64,000 bases of DNA from Gammaproteobacteria bacterium. GTDB taxonomy: Bacteria > Pseudomonadota > Gammaproteobacteria > SZUA-140. Under the pieces are notes generated by a model. It was not told where the DNA came from, ran no database searches, and worked only from the letters and a program-made list of their open reading frames with translations. Positions 45,380 through 54,601 of this stretch are shown one piece after another. How positions within the stretch are numbered: the stretch's first letter is position 1; each line of letters opens with the position of its first letter. The stretch spans positions 1-64,000 of the forward strand of contig JACREF010000012.1 of NCBI GenBank assembly GCA_016218365.1. The letters are read 5' to 3'. Position numbers and translations under genes: made by a program.

Positions 45380-46759
45380 TTACTGGATCAGCACAAACAG
45401 TGCGCTGCTGCCCCGGTTGATGTTCAGCAGGATGCCGCGCTCCGATAGTTTAAGGGCCTGCTTCATCTCCTCGAGCGTCGTCACCGGGCGTCGATTGATC
45501 GACGTGATGACATCCCCCTTGCGCAGATTGACCAGCCAGGCCGGGCTGCCCTGCGCGACATCGGCGACCTCGATCCCGGTCATGTCCTGGCTCTCGCTCT
45601 GGCTTGGATCCTGGGTGACAAAGACCGCGCCGGCCAGCCGTGGTGACAGGCGATCGCCTTCGATGCTGGTGCGCTTGGGCGCCGCGATCGTCGCGACCAG
45701 GGTCTCATTATGGCCATCGCGTGACACCAGCATCGTCAGCTGCTCGTCGACACGCAACAGGCCCAACGCGTTACGCATGTCCGAGGCGCTGGCGATCTTC
45801 TTGCCGTTGATGGCGATGATGACATCCCCCACCTTGATACCGGCCTTGGCGGCAGCTGATCCCTCGGCGACCTTGGCGACAACCGCACCCTTAGCAGCAT
45901 TCTTGATATCGAAGGCCGCGGCCAGCTCCGGCGTCAGGTCCTGGGCCGCCAGGCCCAGCCGGCCACGATGCACCTCGCCGAACTCGATCAGCTGATCGAT
46001 GACCTTGCGCGCCATATTGATCGGGATCGCAAACCCGATCCCGACATTACCCCCGCCGCCGGGCGAGACAATCGCGGTGTTGATGCCCACCAGATGGCCG
46101 TCGAGATCGACCAGCGCCCCGCCGGAATTACCCGGGTTGATCGAGGCATCGGTCTGGATGAAGTCTTCATACCCTTCGATACCCAGACCGCTGCGGCCCA
46201 ACGCGCTGACGATCCCCGAGGTCGCCGTCTGCCCCAGACCAAACGGGTTGCCGATCGCCGTGACGAAATCACCGACTCGCAGCGCGTCCGAATCACCAAG
46301 GTCCAGCGCCTTCAGCCCGGCATCCTGGATCTGGACCACGGCCAGATCCACCTCAGGGTCGGCGCCGATCAAGGTCGCCGTCAGGTTACGTCCGTCCTGC
46401 AGCGTGACCGTGATCTCTGCGGCCTTGTCCACCACATGGTTGTTGGTGACGACATAGCCGCGCCCGGCATCAATGATGACCCCGGAACCCAGGCTTTGCG
46501 GGACCCGCTGACCCTGCTGCGGCCGTTGTGGGCCACCGAAGAAATAGCGGAAAAATGGATCGCGCATCAACGGGTTGTCCTGCGGCGTGAGGTGGCCACG
46601 GGTCGAGATGTTGACGACGGCAGGCATGACACGCGACAACATCGGCGCCAGGCTGGGCAGCGGCTGCCCCTGCGAATCGCGGGTTGGCAGTGCCGCCCAA
46701 GCTGTGGTCGTCATGACCAGTCCAATCAGGCATGCCCCGATGATCTTCACGCTCTTCAT
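45380..46759 (-). CDS. DegP/DegQ-type periplasmic serine endoprotease
   Basis: The 459-aa protein has a signal peptide (IGACLIGLVMTTTAWA), the trypsin-like triad His108 (TNNHVVD), Asp138 (DPEVDLA) and Ser212 (NPGNSGGAL), and two PDZ domains (near 255-340 and 375-455). It degrades or refolds damaged periplasmic proteins. The start is the ATG at 46759, with AGAGG 5 bases upstream; the frame to 46834 runs into upstream bases with no signal sequence. It could be called DegQ or MucD; the family pattern does not separate them here. Confidence 0.94.
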   Translation of the reverse strand: MKSVKIIGACLIGLVMTTTAWAALPTRDSQGQPLPSLAPMLSRVMPAVVNISTRGHLTPQDNPLMRDPFFRYFFGGPQRPQQGQRVPQSLGSGVIIDAGRGYVVTNNHVVDKAAEITVTLQDGRNLTATLIGADPEVDLAVVQIQDAGLKALDLGDSDALRVGDFVTAIGNPFGLGQTATSGIVSALGRSGLGIEGYEDFIQTDASINPGNSGGALVDLDGHLVGINTAIVSPGGGGNVGIGFAIPINMARKVIDQLIEFGEVHRGRLGLAAQDLTPELAAAFDIKNAAKGAVVAKVAEGSAAAKAGIKVGDVIIAINGKKIASASDMRNALGLLRVDEQLTMLVSRDGHNETLVATIAAPKRTSIEGDRLSPRLAGAVFVTQDPSQSESQDMTGIEVADVAQGSPAWLVNLRKGDVITSINRRPVTTLEEMKQALKLSERGILLNINRGSSALFVLIQ

Positions 46760-46932
46760 AGATACCTCTCTTGCATTCATTGCGGCCCAAACCTGCGCCG
46801 CCGGACGATTCAGTTCCATGCTTTGACCGACCATGTCGCATCCGGTTCCATCGAACCCGCCCGCTGCCTGCAGAGCAGATTATCTTGATCATCCAGCAGC
46901 TTAACAACATGCTGGGAAGGATGTTTTTTAAA

Positions 46933-46948
46933 ACACTATATATTGTGT
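46933..46948. promoter_or_regulatory. NrdR box (consensus)
   Basis: ACACTATATATTGTGT matches the NrdR-box consensus ACACwAtATaTwGTGT perfectly. It lies 285 bp before nrdJa and 174 bp before the divergent protease start, so its target is most likely nrdJab. NrdR represses ribonucleotide reductase genes when dATP is high. A second, looser NrdR-like site sits 168 bp downstream at 47101-47116. Confidence 0.8.
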
Positions 46949-47060
46949 TTGTACCTGCTTATCAGATCTGTCAACAGCTCTAGTATTTTTTTCCCTAGGC
47001 TTTATCTTTATAAAAATAACTAATTGATAAATATATACAAAAAAATATTTGCCTGCTCAA

Positions 47061-47089
47061 TTGACAGCATTCGCTCTGGGCTCTACCCT
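47061..47089 (+). promoter_or_regulatory. Predicted nrdJab promoter
   Basis: A perfect TTGACA (47061-47066) is followed after 17 bp by TACCCT (47084-47089), a weak -10. Transcription would start at about 47096, at the left edge of the palindrome 47095-47122. Confidence 0.55.
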
Positions 47090-47094
47090 TTGCA

Positions 47095-47122
47095 GGTCGA
47101 ACACAACATGTTGTGTTCGACC
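47095..47122. promoter_or_regulatory. 28-bp perfect palindrome with NrdR-like core at the nrdJab promoter
   Basis: The arms GGTCGAACACAACA and TGTTGTGTTCGACC are exact reverse complements with no spacer. The inner 16 bp, ACACAACATGTTGTGT (47101-47116), resembles an NrdR box with changed centre. It begins 5 bases after the -10 hexamer, an ideal operator position. As RNA it could also form a 5' hairpin. Confidence 0.7.
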
Positions 47123-47217
47123 AATACAGGAAAAAACTTCGAAAAAACATATTTTTCCGTATTCACTCAGTTTCTGATGCGCCCAGCATCACCATAACAA
47201 CAAAGAGGGGACGCAAC

Positions 47218-49371
47218 ATGGAAAATGCTCACCTGAAACTGGTTTCGACCGGCAATCAGCCACAGATCCCGTATCAGCCCGCATCACAGGATATCTGGGA
47301 CAAGAAATACCGGCTGAAAAGCAAGGATGGCCAGACCATCGACCACAGCATGGAGGATACCTACCGGCGGGTCGCGCGGGCGCTGTCTGACGTCGAGACC
47401 AGCGTGGAAAAACGTGCCGAGTGGCACGACAAGTTTCTGTGGGCACTGCTGCATGGCGCGATCCCGGCGGGTCGCATCATCTCCAACGCCGGCGCACTGG
47501 AACACAAGCCGGCAACCTCAACGATCAACTGTACCGTATCCGGCACCATAGAGGATTCGATGGACGGCATCCTGCAGAAGGTCCACGAGGCCGGGCTGAC
47601 ACTGAAGGCCGGCTGTGGCATCGGTTATGAATTCTCGACGCTGCGGCCGCGCGGCGGTTATGTGTCGGGCGCCGGCGCCTATACCTCGGGCCCGATGTCG
47701 TTCATGGATATCTATGACAAGATGTGTTTCACGGTGTCCTCGGCCGGCGGCCGGCGTGGCGCCCAGATGGGCACCTTCGATGTCGGCCACCCCGATGTCG
47801 TCGACTTCATCCGCGCCAAGCGTGAGGATGGCCGGCTGCGCCAGTTCAACCTGTCGCTGCTGGTCACCCGCGAATTCATGGAGGCGGTCCGCAATGATCA
47901 GCACTGGGCACTGGCCTTCCCGATCCGCACCCGTGAGGCCGAGACACTGGATCTGAACGATGCGCAGCAGGTGGTATGGCGGGAATGGCCGACCAAAAAG
48001 GGCTACATCACCAATGACCAGGGCCTGGTCGCATGCCGCGTCGAGAAGGTGATGCGTGCCCGCCGGCTGTGGGACGTCATCATGAGCTCGACCTATGACT
48101 ACGCCGAACCTGGTTTCATCCTGATCGACAAGGTCAACGAGATGAACAATAACTGGTTCTGCGAAGACATCCGCGCCACCAACCCCTGCGGCGAGCAGCC
48201 GTTACCGCCGTATGGCTCATGCCTGCTGGGCTCGATCAACCTGACCTGCTTTGTCCGCGACCCGTTCACGGCCAAGGCACGTTTTGACTGGGAGGAGTAT
48301 CGCCAGACGGTCGCCATCTTCACCCGCATGCTCGACAACGTGGTCGAGATCAACGGGCTGCCGCTGGCAGGCCAGCGCAACGAGATCCATCGCAAGCGCC
48401 GCCATGGCATGGGCTACCTCGGCCTCGGCTCGACACTGACGATGCTGCGCATGCGTTATGATGCTGCCGATGCCGTCGAATTCACCGAACGCGTCACGCG
48501 CGAGATGGCGGTGATGGGCTGGCGCACCGCCTCCGAACTGGCGGTGGAAAAGGGCCCGGCACCGATCATGGAAGAGGACTTCACTGTCGATGCCGACATG
48601 CTGCGCAAGCGCCCGGAGATGGTCCGTGACGGCTATCGCATCGGCGATGTCGTCAAGGGCAAGGTGCTGCACGCCCGCTACAGCCGCTACATGCAGCAGA
48701 TCGGCGAGATCGCGCCGAACCTGATCGACCAGCTGGCCGAGGTCGGCGCCCGCTTCACCCATCACTCATCGATCGCCCCCACCGGCACCATCTCGCTGAG
48801 CCTGGCCAACAACGCCAGCAACGGCATCGAACCGAGTTTCGCCCATCACTATTTCCGCAATGTGATCCGCGAAGGCAAGAAATCCAAGGAAAAGGTCGAT
48901 GTCTTCTCCTATGAGCTGCTGGCCTATCGCACCTTGATTGACGGCGAGGCCAATCCCAATGCCGCCGACGGCGCCCATGATGCCCTGCCGGACTACTTCA
49001 TCAGCGCCGACAACATCACGCCCAAGGCCCATGTCGATATCCAGGCCGCGGCCCAGCGCTGGATCGATTCGTCGATCTCCAAGACCGCCAACGTTCCGAC
49101 CGACTATCCTTATGATGACTTCAAGGATATCTACATGTATGCCTACGAACAGGGGCTCAAGGGTTGCACGACCTTCCGCTTCAACCCCGAGGCCTTCCAG
49201 GGGGTGCTGGTCAAGGAGAAGGATCTGGCCGACACCACCTACCAGTTCACGCTTGAGGATGGCTCGATCATCGAGGTCAAGGGCAACGATGAGATCGAAT
49301 ACGACGGCGAGCTGCATACCGCCGCCAATCTGTACGATGCACTGAAGGAAGGCTATTACGGTAAATTCTGA
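47218..49371 (+). CDS. nrdJa: Adenosylcobalamin-dependent ribonucleotide reductase, large part (NrdJa)
   Basis: The 717-aa protein has the class II RNR core: TINCTVSG with one active-site Cys, GCGIGYEFSTLRPRG, and NPCGEQPLPPYGSCLLGSINL with the radical-site NxCxE triad, plus SIAPTGTISLSLANNASNG near residue 520. The ATG at 47218 is preceded by GAGGGG; the longer frame from 47113 covers the palindrome. The C-terminal redox/TSCPD part is missing and is supplied by the next gene. It converts ribonucleotides to deoxyribonucleotides using coenzyme B12, with or without oxygen. Confidence 0.94.
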   Translation: MENAHLKLVSTGNQPQIPYQPASQDIWDKKYRLKSKDGQTIDHSMEDTYRRVARALSDVETSVEKRAEWHDKFLWALLHGAIPAGRIISNAGALEHKPATSTINCTVSGTIEDSMDGILQKVHEAGLTLKAGCGIGYEFSTLRPRGGYVSGAGAYTSGPMSFMDIYDKMCFTVSSAGGRRGAQMGTFDVGHPDVVDFIRAKREDGRLRQFNLSLLVTREFMEAVRNDQHWALAFPIRTREAETLDLNDAQQVVWREWPTKKGYITNDQGLVACRVEKVMRARRLWDVIMSSTYDYAEPGFILIDKVNEMNNNWFCEDIRATNPCGEQPLPPYGSCLLGSINLTCFVRDPFTAKARFDWEEYRQTVAIFTRMLDNVVEINGLPLAGQRNEIHRKRRHGMGYLGLGSTLTMLRMRYDAADAVEFTERVTREMAVMGWRTASELAVEKGPAPIMEEDFTVDADMLRKRPEMVRDGYRIGDVVKGKVLHARYSRYMQQIGEIAPNLIDQLAEVGARFTHHSSIAPTGTISLSLANNASNGIEPSFAHHYFRNVIREGKKSKEKVDVFSYELLAYRTLIDGEANPNAADGAHDALPDYFISADNITPKAHVDIQAAAQRWIDSSISKTANVPTDYPYDDFKDIYMYAYEQGLKGCTTFRFNPEAFQGVLVKEKDLADTTYQFTLEDGSIIEVKGNDEIEYDGELHTAANLYDALKEGYYGKF

Positions 49372-49424
49372 GCGTACGGCACATGCTGATTGCCCCGCTA
49401 CCCAAGGACAGAAGGATACAGACC

Positions 49425-50135
49425 ATGACTATCAAGGTTAATAAAAAGATCGTCGGCTACAAGGTGGCGCAGGATAGCGCCGAACCGAACAAGGCACCGC
49501 AGGTACCGGTCGTCGCCCCGGCCTCGAACATCATCCAGATGCACGAGAAGCTGGAGCGCCCCGACATGCTGCTCGGCTCCACCTACAAGATCAAGACCCC
49601 GCTGACCGAGCACGCACTGTATGTCACGATCAATGATGTGGTACTGAACGCCGGCACTGAACATGAGCTGCGCCGCCCGTTCGAGATCTTCATCAATTCG
49701 AAGAATATGGACCATTTCCAGTGGATCGTCGCGTTGACGCGGATCATCTCGGCGGTGTTCCGCAAGGGTGGCGACATCACCTTCCTGACCGAGGAGCTGC
49801 ATTCGGTGTTCGACCCGCGGGGTGGCTATTTCAAAAAGGGTGGCAAGTTCATGCCCTCGCTGGTCGCCGAGATCGGTGATGCCATCGAGAATCACCTGCG
49901 GATGATCGGCATGCTGAAGAGCCCGGGCCTGGATGAACACCAGCAACGGCTGATCGCCGAGAAACGCGCTGAATACGAGACGCGCCACAAGGGCGTCAGC
50001 ACCGGCGACAGCGCCGGCAACAACGGCGCCTTTCCGGACGGGGCACAGCTGTGTGTAAAGTGTTCGACCAAGGCCATGATCAAGATGGACGGCTGTCTAA
50101 CCTGCCTGAACTGCGGTGACAGCAAATGCGGCTGA
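49425..50135 (+). CDS. nrdJb: NrdJb, TSCPD-domain and C-terminal subunit of class II RNR
   Basis: The 236-aa protein contains a TSCPD-like middle region (RPFEIFINSKNMDHFQWIVA) and a C-terminal zinc-ribbon-like cluster: CVKC, then CLTCLNCGDSKCG. This matches the NrdJb of Pseudomonas aeruginosa, where the class II enzyme is also split. The C-terminal cysteines probably re-reduce the active site of NrdJa. ATG 49425 is preceded by AAGGA; 53 bp separate it from nrdJa, so both share one message. Confidence 0.9.
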   Translation: MTIKVNKKIVGYKVAQDSAEPNKAPQVPVVAPASNIIQMHEKLERPDMLLGSTYKIKTPLTEHALYVTINDVVLNAGTEHELRRPFEIFINSKNMDHFQWIVALTRIISAVFRKGGDITFLTEELHSVFDPRGGYFKKGGKFMPSLVAEIGDAIENHLRMIGMLKSPGLDEHQQRLIAEKRAEYETRHKGVSTGDSAGNNGAFPDGAQLCVKCSTKAMIKMDGCLTCLNCGDSKCG

Positions 50136-50392
50136 AGCCAGCCAGGGTTAGCGGGCACGGGAGCTCTAACTAGCAGGGCTCCGTCCCGGCCTGCTGCGGC
50201 CGTTTGTACACAAACACATCCTGATTATATTTGTAAGGTGATGCTAATAACCTGTAATTAAACATAATTTATTTAAAATTAGCCATCTTAATAAACCCCG
50301 TGATAGAATCAAATCTGATCGTTCCTTGACCAGCTCGACGTCGCCCAGGGAGCGAAAACACCCAATATTGTGTAAGCGAGAGTACAGAGATT

Positions 50393-50617
50393 ATGGCAAT
50401 TCAGCAGCAGCCCTTCGTCGGCAATTGGTATGTCAATCTCACCGGCCAGCTGATCAAGGTCGTCGCCGTCGGTTATGCAGACGGCTGGATCTCCAAGGTG
50501 GTCATCGAGCACATCAACGGCAAGCGCCAGATTCTCGGTATCGATACCTGGGGTCTGCTTGACCTGGAGATGCATCTGTACAACGCGGTACAGCAGGTCA
50601 AACAGCAGGATCTGTGA
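50393..50617 (+). CDS. Small conserved-looking protein of unknown function
   Basis: The 74-aa protein (GNWYVNLTGQLIKVVAVGYADGW near the start) is not recognised. It is rich in alternating hydrophobic and polar residues, suggesting a small beta-barrel with a C-terminal helix. It has no signal peptide or Cys pair. The ATG is preceded by GCGAGAG and lies 257 bp after nrdJb; its codon use looks like the backbone, and both neighbours run in other transcripts, so it probably has its own promoter in the AT-rich stretch 50220-50320. Confidence 0.6.
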   Translation: MAIQQQPFVGNWYVNLTGQLIKVVAVGYADGWISKVVIEHINGKRQILGIDTWGLLDLEMHLYNAVQQVKQQDL

Positions 50618-50757
50618 TCGGTGCCGGACGGGACAACAACCCGCCCGGCACCAGATACAACTCCCACCTTCGGCCTGCAGCGGCAACGCGATCAACGACT
50701 GGTCAGCACACACGGACCCTGCCATCCCGCAATGCCGTCACAATGAACACCATGTGC

Positions 50758-51627
50758 TCATGGCTGAGCCAGGGCCTGCGACAACCCGTGCTCCAGATCG
50801 GGATACTGCAATACCACCCCAAGCTCTGTTAGCATCCGCCGGTTGTCGACCTTTTTGCGCTCCATCAAATACTCCATCATCGCGGCCGACAGATGGTGCG
50901 GCGCCTCGGCCAGCGTGACCCGGCGCGGCGCGCTCAATCCGGCCAGGCGTGCGACCCGCACAAAATAGTCCGTCATCGTCGTCGGATGGCCATCGCTTAC
51001 ATTGAAGACATGATGGTCGCCACGGTAGGCAGCAGCGGCAATACAGACTGCGGCCAGGTCCTCGACATGGATGCGGTTGCTGGGCGGCGCCTCATTGTCG
51101 TTGATGACGACCATGCCGCTGCGCAGCCGCTGCAGCGGCAACCGGCCCGGCCCGTAAATGCCGGCGACCCTGAGGATGACATGCCCCAGCCGATGCTGCG
51201 TAGCCCACTGCGTCAAGACCTGTTCGGCATCGTGGCGGCGGTGGCCCCGATCAGTGCCGGGTGCAATCGGACTCTGTTCATCGACCCATGCACCTGCCCG
51301 ATCACCATACACGGCAGTGGTGCTGATCAGGATGAAGCGCTGCGGCAGACTGTGGGCCGGCCAGCGGGCCAATACTGCACGCAACCGGCTGTCGCGTACG
51401 CCCTCCACCGGGGGGGGTGCCAGATAAAATACCGTGTCATGCCCCTGCAACCAGTCAGCGGGCCAGCCGGCTGGCTGGTCAAGATCAATCGACATCCACT
51501 GTACCGCTGCTGACAGCGGTGTCTGGTGGCGGCTGGCGGCCACCACATGCTGGCCTTGTGCCATACAATGCCCGGCAATCCGTGCCCCGATGTCTCCAAA
51601 ACCGATGATCAGTATCCTGTGTGGCAC
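50758..51627 (-). CDS. NAD-dependent epimerase/dehydratase-like protein (YeeZ-type)
   Basis: The 289-aa protein has the Rossmann motif ILIIGFGDIGARIAGHCMAQG and FILISTTAVYGDRAGAWVDE, then the HDAEQVL stretch in place of the usual YxxxK. The GFGDIG variant and the STTAVYGD block match the YeeZ-like atypical extended SDR group, where catalysis is not established. It is divergent from the ferredoxin reductase at 51692 with 64 bp between them. A sugar-nucleotide substrate is not implied by neighbours. Confidence 0.8.
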   Translation of the reverse strand: MPHRILIIGFGDIGARIAGHCMAQGQHVVAASRHQTPLSAAVQWMSIDLDQPAGWPADWLQGHDTVFYLAPPPVEGVRDSRLRAVLARWPAHSLPQRFILISTTAVYGDRAGAWVDEQSPIAPGTDRGHRRHDAEQVLTQWATQHRLGHVILRVAGIYGPGRLPLQRLRSGMVVINDNEAPPSNRIHVEDLAAVCIAAAAYRGDHHVFNVSDGHPTTMTDYFVRVARLAGLSAPRRVTLAEAPHHLSAAMMEYLMERKKVDNRRMLTELGVVLQYPDLEHGLSQALAQP

Positions 51628-51691
51628 GGGGTTTTTCTCATGGCGGAAATAGGCGACAATGCCGCGTTGGTATTACAGATAAGGTATCACA

Positions 51692-52702
51692 ATGCCGGTC
51701 AAGATCACTGTGCAACCCAGTGGCGTCATGTTTGATGTGCTAAATGGCGAGAGTATTCTCGATGCTGCCATCCGTCACAACATCAACCTGCCCTATGGCT
51801 GCCGTAATGCCATGTGTGGCACCTGCAAGGCCAAGCTGATCTCCGGCGACATCGATTACGGCGGGTTCACCCCGTCCGGCGTCAATGATGACGAACGGGC
51901 ACAGGGTTATATCCTGCCCTGCCGCGCACTGCCGCATGGTGATCTGTGCATTGAATCACCGCATGTGACCTCGGCCAAGACCTTGCCAGTAAAAAGGTAT
52001 CCGGTGACCGTGGCCCGGATGGAGCGGTTGTCGCATGATGTGATGCGGCTATTGCTGAATCTCCCTGACCAGCAACGGCTGCAGTTTTTCTCCGGCCAGT
52101 ATATCGATGTCCTGCTCAATGATGGTCGGCGCCGCAGCTTTTCGCTGGCCAATGCCCCGCATGATGACCAGCATATCGAGCTGCATATCCGCCACGTCGA
52201 TGGTGGCGAGTTTACCGATTACGTGTTCAATATCATGCGAGAAAACGACCGGCTGAATATCGAAGGTCCATTCGGAAGTTTTTATTTCCGCGAGGAGTCA
52301 CTGCGGCCGGTGATCCTGATGGCCGGTGGTACCGGGTTCGCGCCGATCAAGGGCATCGTTGAACATGCGTTGGCACAACACATCACGCGGCCGTTGCACC
52401 TGTACTGGGGCGTGCGGGCGCAACGTGATCTGTATCTCGATGCATTGGCGCGCCAGTGGTTGCCCAAACTCAACCTGCGGTACTGTCCGGTGCTGTCCCA
52501 GCCCGCCGTGGAGGATCACTGGCAGGGCCGTACCGGCTTTGTCCATGAGGCGATCGCAGCCGATTTCCCCGACCTGTCAGGGTTCGACATCTATATGTGC
52601 GGTCCACCGATCATGATCCACAGCGCCGTCGAACGCTTCCGTGCGCTGGGCGCGGTCGAAGACCAGCTCTACTCGGACGCCTTCGAGTTCGCGCCAAAAT
52701 GA
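51692..52702 (+). CDS. CDP-6-deoxy-3,4-glucoseen reductase (E3)-like ferredoxin-NAD(P)H reductase
   Basis: The 336-aa protein has an N-terminal plant-type [2Fe-2S] domain with CRNAMCGTC (Cx4Cx2C) and the fourth Cys in ILPCRALP, followed by an FAD domain (RRRSFSLANAPHD) and an NAD(P)H domain (LMAGGTGFAPIKGI). This order is that of AscD/RfbI, the E3 reductase of 3,6-dideoxyhexose synthesis, but many bacteria keep such a gene far from sugar clusters. No RfbH-type E1 partner is in the window. Its 3' end overlaps hemD by 34 bp, tail to tail. Confidence 0.85.
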   Translation: MPVKITVQPSGVMFDVLNGESILDAAIRHNINLPYGCRNAMCGTCKAKLISGDIDYGGFTPSGVNDDERAQGYILPCRALPHGDLCIESPHVTSAKTLPVKRYPVTVARMERLSHDVMRLLLNLPDQQRLQFFSGQYIDVLLNDGRRRSFSLANAPHDDQHIELHIRHVDGGEFTDYVFNIMRENDRLNIEGPFGSFYFREESLRPVILMAGGTGFAPIKGIVEHALAQHITRPLHLYWGVRAQRDLYLDALARQWLPKLNLRYCPVLSQPAVEDHWQGRTGFVHEAIAADFPDLSGFDIYMCGPPIMIHSAVERFRALGAVEDQLYSDAFEFAPK

Positions 52703-53502
52703 GGTCCGGCCGGACGGGTCGGCCGGGTGCTCCACCAACCCGACAACACCGCCAGCAGACCCGGATCGCTGGCCTCGTGCGCCGGCAGCAGGCTGCCGCG
52801 AAACCCCAGGCTGCGGGCATGTTGTGCGCCACGCTCGCTGATCAGCGCCAGCGTCTGCGCCAGCAACCACTGACGATGATGATCACCTGCCATGGTATAT
52901 AGATTATCGAGACCTTCATTGCTGGTGACGACGATGGCATCGATGCCAGCATTACGCACCGGCACCAGATCACTGGCAGGACAGCGCCGGTCATAGACCT
53001 CGACATACTCGACGTGCGCTCCGCGCGCGCGCAACACATCTCCGAGCAGCTCCCGCCCGCCGCCACCACGGAAGATCACCACGCGCCGACCCTGCATGGC
53101 CTGCAGACGTGGGTCAGCGAGCAAGGCCTCAGAACTGAACGCTGCAGGTACGATGTCCGGGGTGATGCCCTGTCCCTGCATGGCCGTGGCAGTCTTCTGG
53201 CCAACCGCCGCATATTGCAGCTGCCGCGGCCAGCCGCCAAGACGAGCAAGCAATTGTCCGCCATAGTACACGGCATTGGCGCTGATGAAGATCGCCACAT
53301 CAAACTGAGACAACTGTTGCAATGTCTGCAATAAGGCCGGTGACATCGGCGCGGCGATGATCTCGATTGCCGGCAAGCGTATCGCGATGCCACCGGCCTG
53401 TTCGATCAGACTGCACAGCGCACCGGCCTGATGGTGCGGCCGCGTGACCAGGATCCGGCACCCGACCAGGGCCTGCCCGTCTGTGGCGCCGTCACTGGGC
53501 AT
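52669..53502 (-). CDS. hemD: Uroporphyrinogen-III synthase
   Basis: The 277-aa protein has the low-conservation HemD pattern: [20 protein letters not shown] at the start, [19 protein letters not shown], and [14 protein letters not shown], in the two-lobed order of the family. It cyclises hydroxymethylbilane to uroporphyrinogen III. It overlaps hemC by 11 bp (53492-53502), the standard hemCD operon. Its C-terminus converges on the reductase gene with a 34-bp overlap; residues past about 255 may be poorly conserved. Confidence 0.92.
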   Translation of the reverse strand: MPSDGATDGQALVGCRILVTRPHHQAGALCSLIEQAGGIAIRLPAIEIIAAPMSPALLQTLQQLSQFDVAIFISANAVYYGGQLLARLGGWPRQLQYAAVGQKTATAMQGQGITPDIVPAAFSSEALLADPRLQAMQGRRVVIFRGGGGRELLGDVLRARGAHVEYVEVYDRRCPASDLVPVRNAGIDAIVVTSNEGLDNLYTMAGDHHRQWLLAQTLALISERGAQHARSLGFRGSLLPAHEASDPGLLAVLSGWWSTRPTRPAGPHFGANSKASE

Positions 53503-54421
53503 AGATCTCTTTCAGGATCACATCGGCACCGCGGCGCAGCAGGTCGTCGGCCAGTCGCACGCCAATCGCCTCGGCATCATCCGGATGACCGAGCTGTTCG
53601 CCCTGGATGATCTCGCTGCCATCGATGCGGCCCACCAGGCCGCGCAACTGCAGCTGGCCGCGCTCAAGGCGGGCAAACCCCGCGATCGGAACCTGGCAAC
53701 CCCCTTCGAGCCGGGCATTCAACGCCCGCTCGGCGCGGACACAGACCGCCGTCTCGGCATCATTCAACACGGCAACCAAGGCATTGACGCGGGCGTCATC
53801 GCGGCGGCACTCGATGCCCACTGCGCCCTGACCGATCGCCGGCAGGCACAGTTCTGCCGGCAGCCGCCAGCGGATGCGCTGCGGGAAGCCCAGCCGGATC
53901 AACCCGGCGCAGGCCAGGATGATCGCATCGAACTCACCATCGTCGAGCTTGCGCAACCGGGTCCCGACATTGCCACGCAGGCTGAGGATCTGCAGATCGG
54001 GGCGACGGGCCGTCAGCTGGGCCTGACGGCGCAGGCTTGAGGTACCAACCCGCGCGCCCTGCGGCAGCTGGTCGAGGGTGTCGTAGCGATTGGAGACAAA
54101 GGCATCACAGGGCTCTTCGCGCTGCAGAATCGCCGCCAGATGCAATCCGGCCGGAAAGGCCACCGGTACATCCTTCATTGAATGCACGGCCAGGTCGGTC
54201 TCGCCCTCCAGCAGGCTCTTCTCCAGCTCCTTGACGAACAGCCCCTTGCCACCGATCTTGGCCAGCGGCGTATCGAGGATCTTGTCGCCCTCGGTGGTCA
54301 TGGTTACCAGTTCAACCCTCAGGCCGGGATGGGCCTGTTGCAGCCGTGACCGGACATGTTCGGCCTGCCACAAGGCCAGCGGGCTCTTGCGGGTCGCGAT
54401 TCGAATGATGTGGTCTGACAT
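53492..54421 (-). CDS. hemC: Porphobilinogen deaminase (hydroxymethylbilane synthase)
   Basis: The 309-aa protein begins with [19 protein letters not shown], has [19 protein letters not shown] and [16 protein letters not shown], whose Cys carries the dipyrromethane cofactor. It assembles four porphobilinogens. The ATG at 54421 is chosen over the preceding TTG because GGGGG stands 5 bases upstream. It is the first gene of hemCD, divergent from argH with 180 bp between them. Confidence 0.96.
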   Translation of the reverse strand: MSDHIIRIATRKSPLALWQAEHVRSRLQQAHPGLRVELVTMTTEGDKILDTPLAKIGGKGLFVKELEKSLLEGETDLAVHSMKDVPVAFPAGLHLAAILQREEPCDAFVSNRYDTLDQLPQGARVGTSSLRRQAQLTARRPDLQILSLRGNVGTRLRKLDDGEFDAIILACAGLIRLGFPQRIRWRLPAELCLPAIGQGAVGIECRRDDARVNALVAVLNDAETAVCVRAERALNARLEGGCQVPIAGFARLERGQLQLRGLVGRIDGSEIIQGEQLGHPDDAEAIGVRLADDLLRRGADVILKEIYAQ

Positions 54422-54601
54422 CAATACCCCCCTGTTTCACCTGACGCTAATGCTACGTTCTGTGCCCCCTGCTGGCAATTGATCTGTGCGGCAGCGGCCG
54501 ATTAAACTTCCGCCGCATCGCCCTGCCGGCGCCAGTGGTGCAGGCGCTGGCGGGGTGATCTGATATACTGCGGCGCAGATCACCGGATGAGACTTGAAAC
54601 C

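Noticed and set aside
46950-47217. Cobalamin riboswitch upstream of nrdJa
   Set aside because: No B12-box-like sequence or the expected long leader was found; the palindrome and NrdR box explain the visible structure better.
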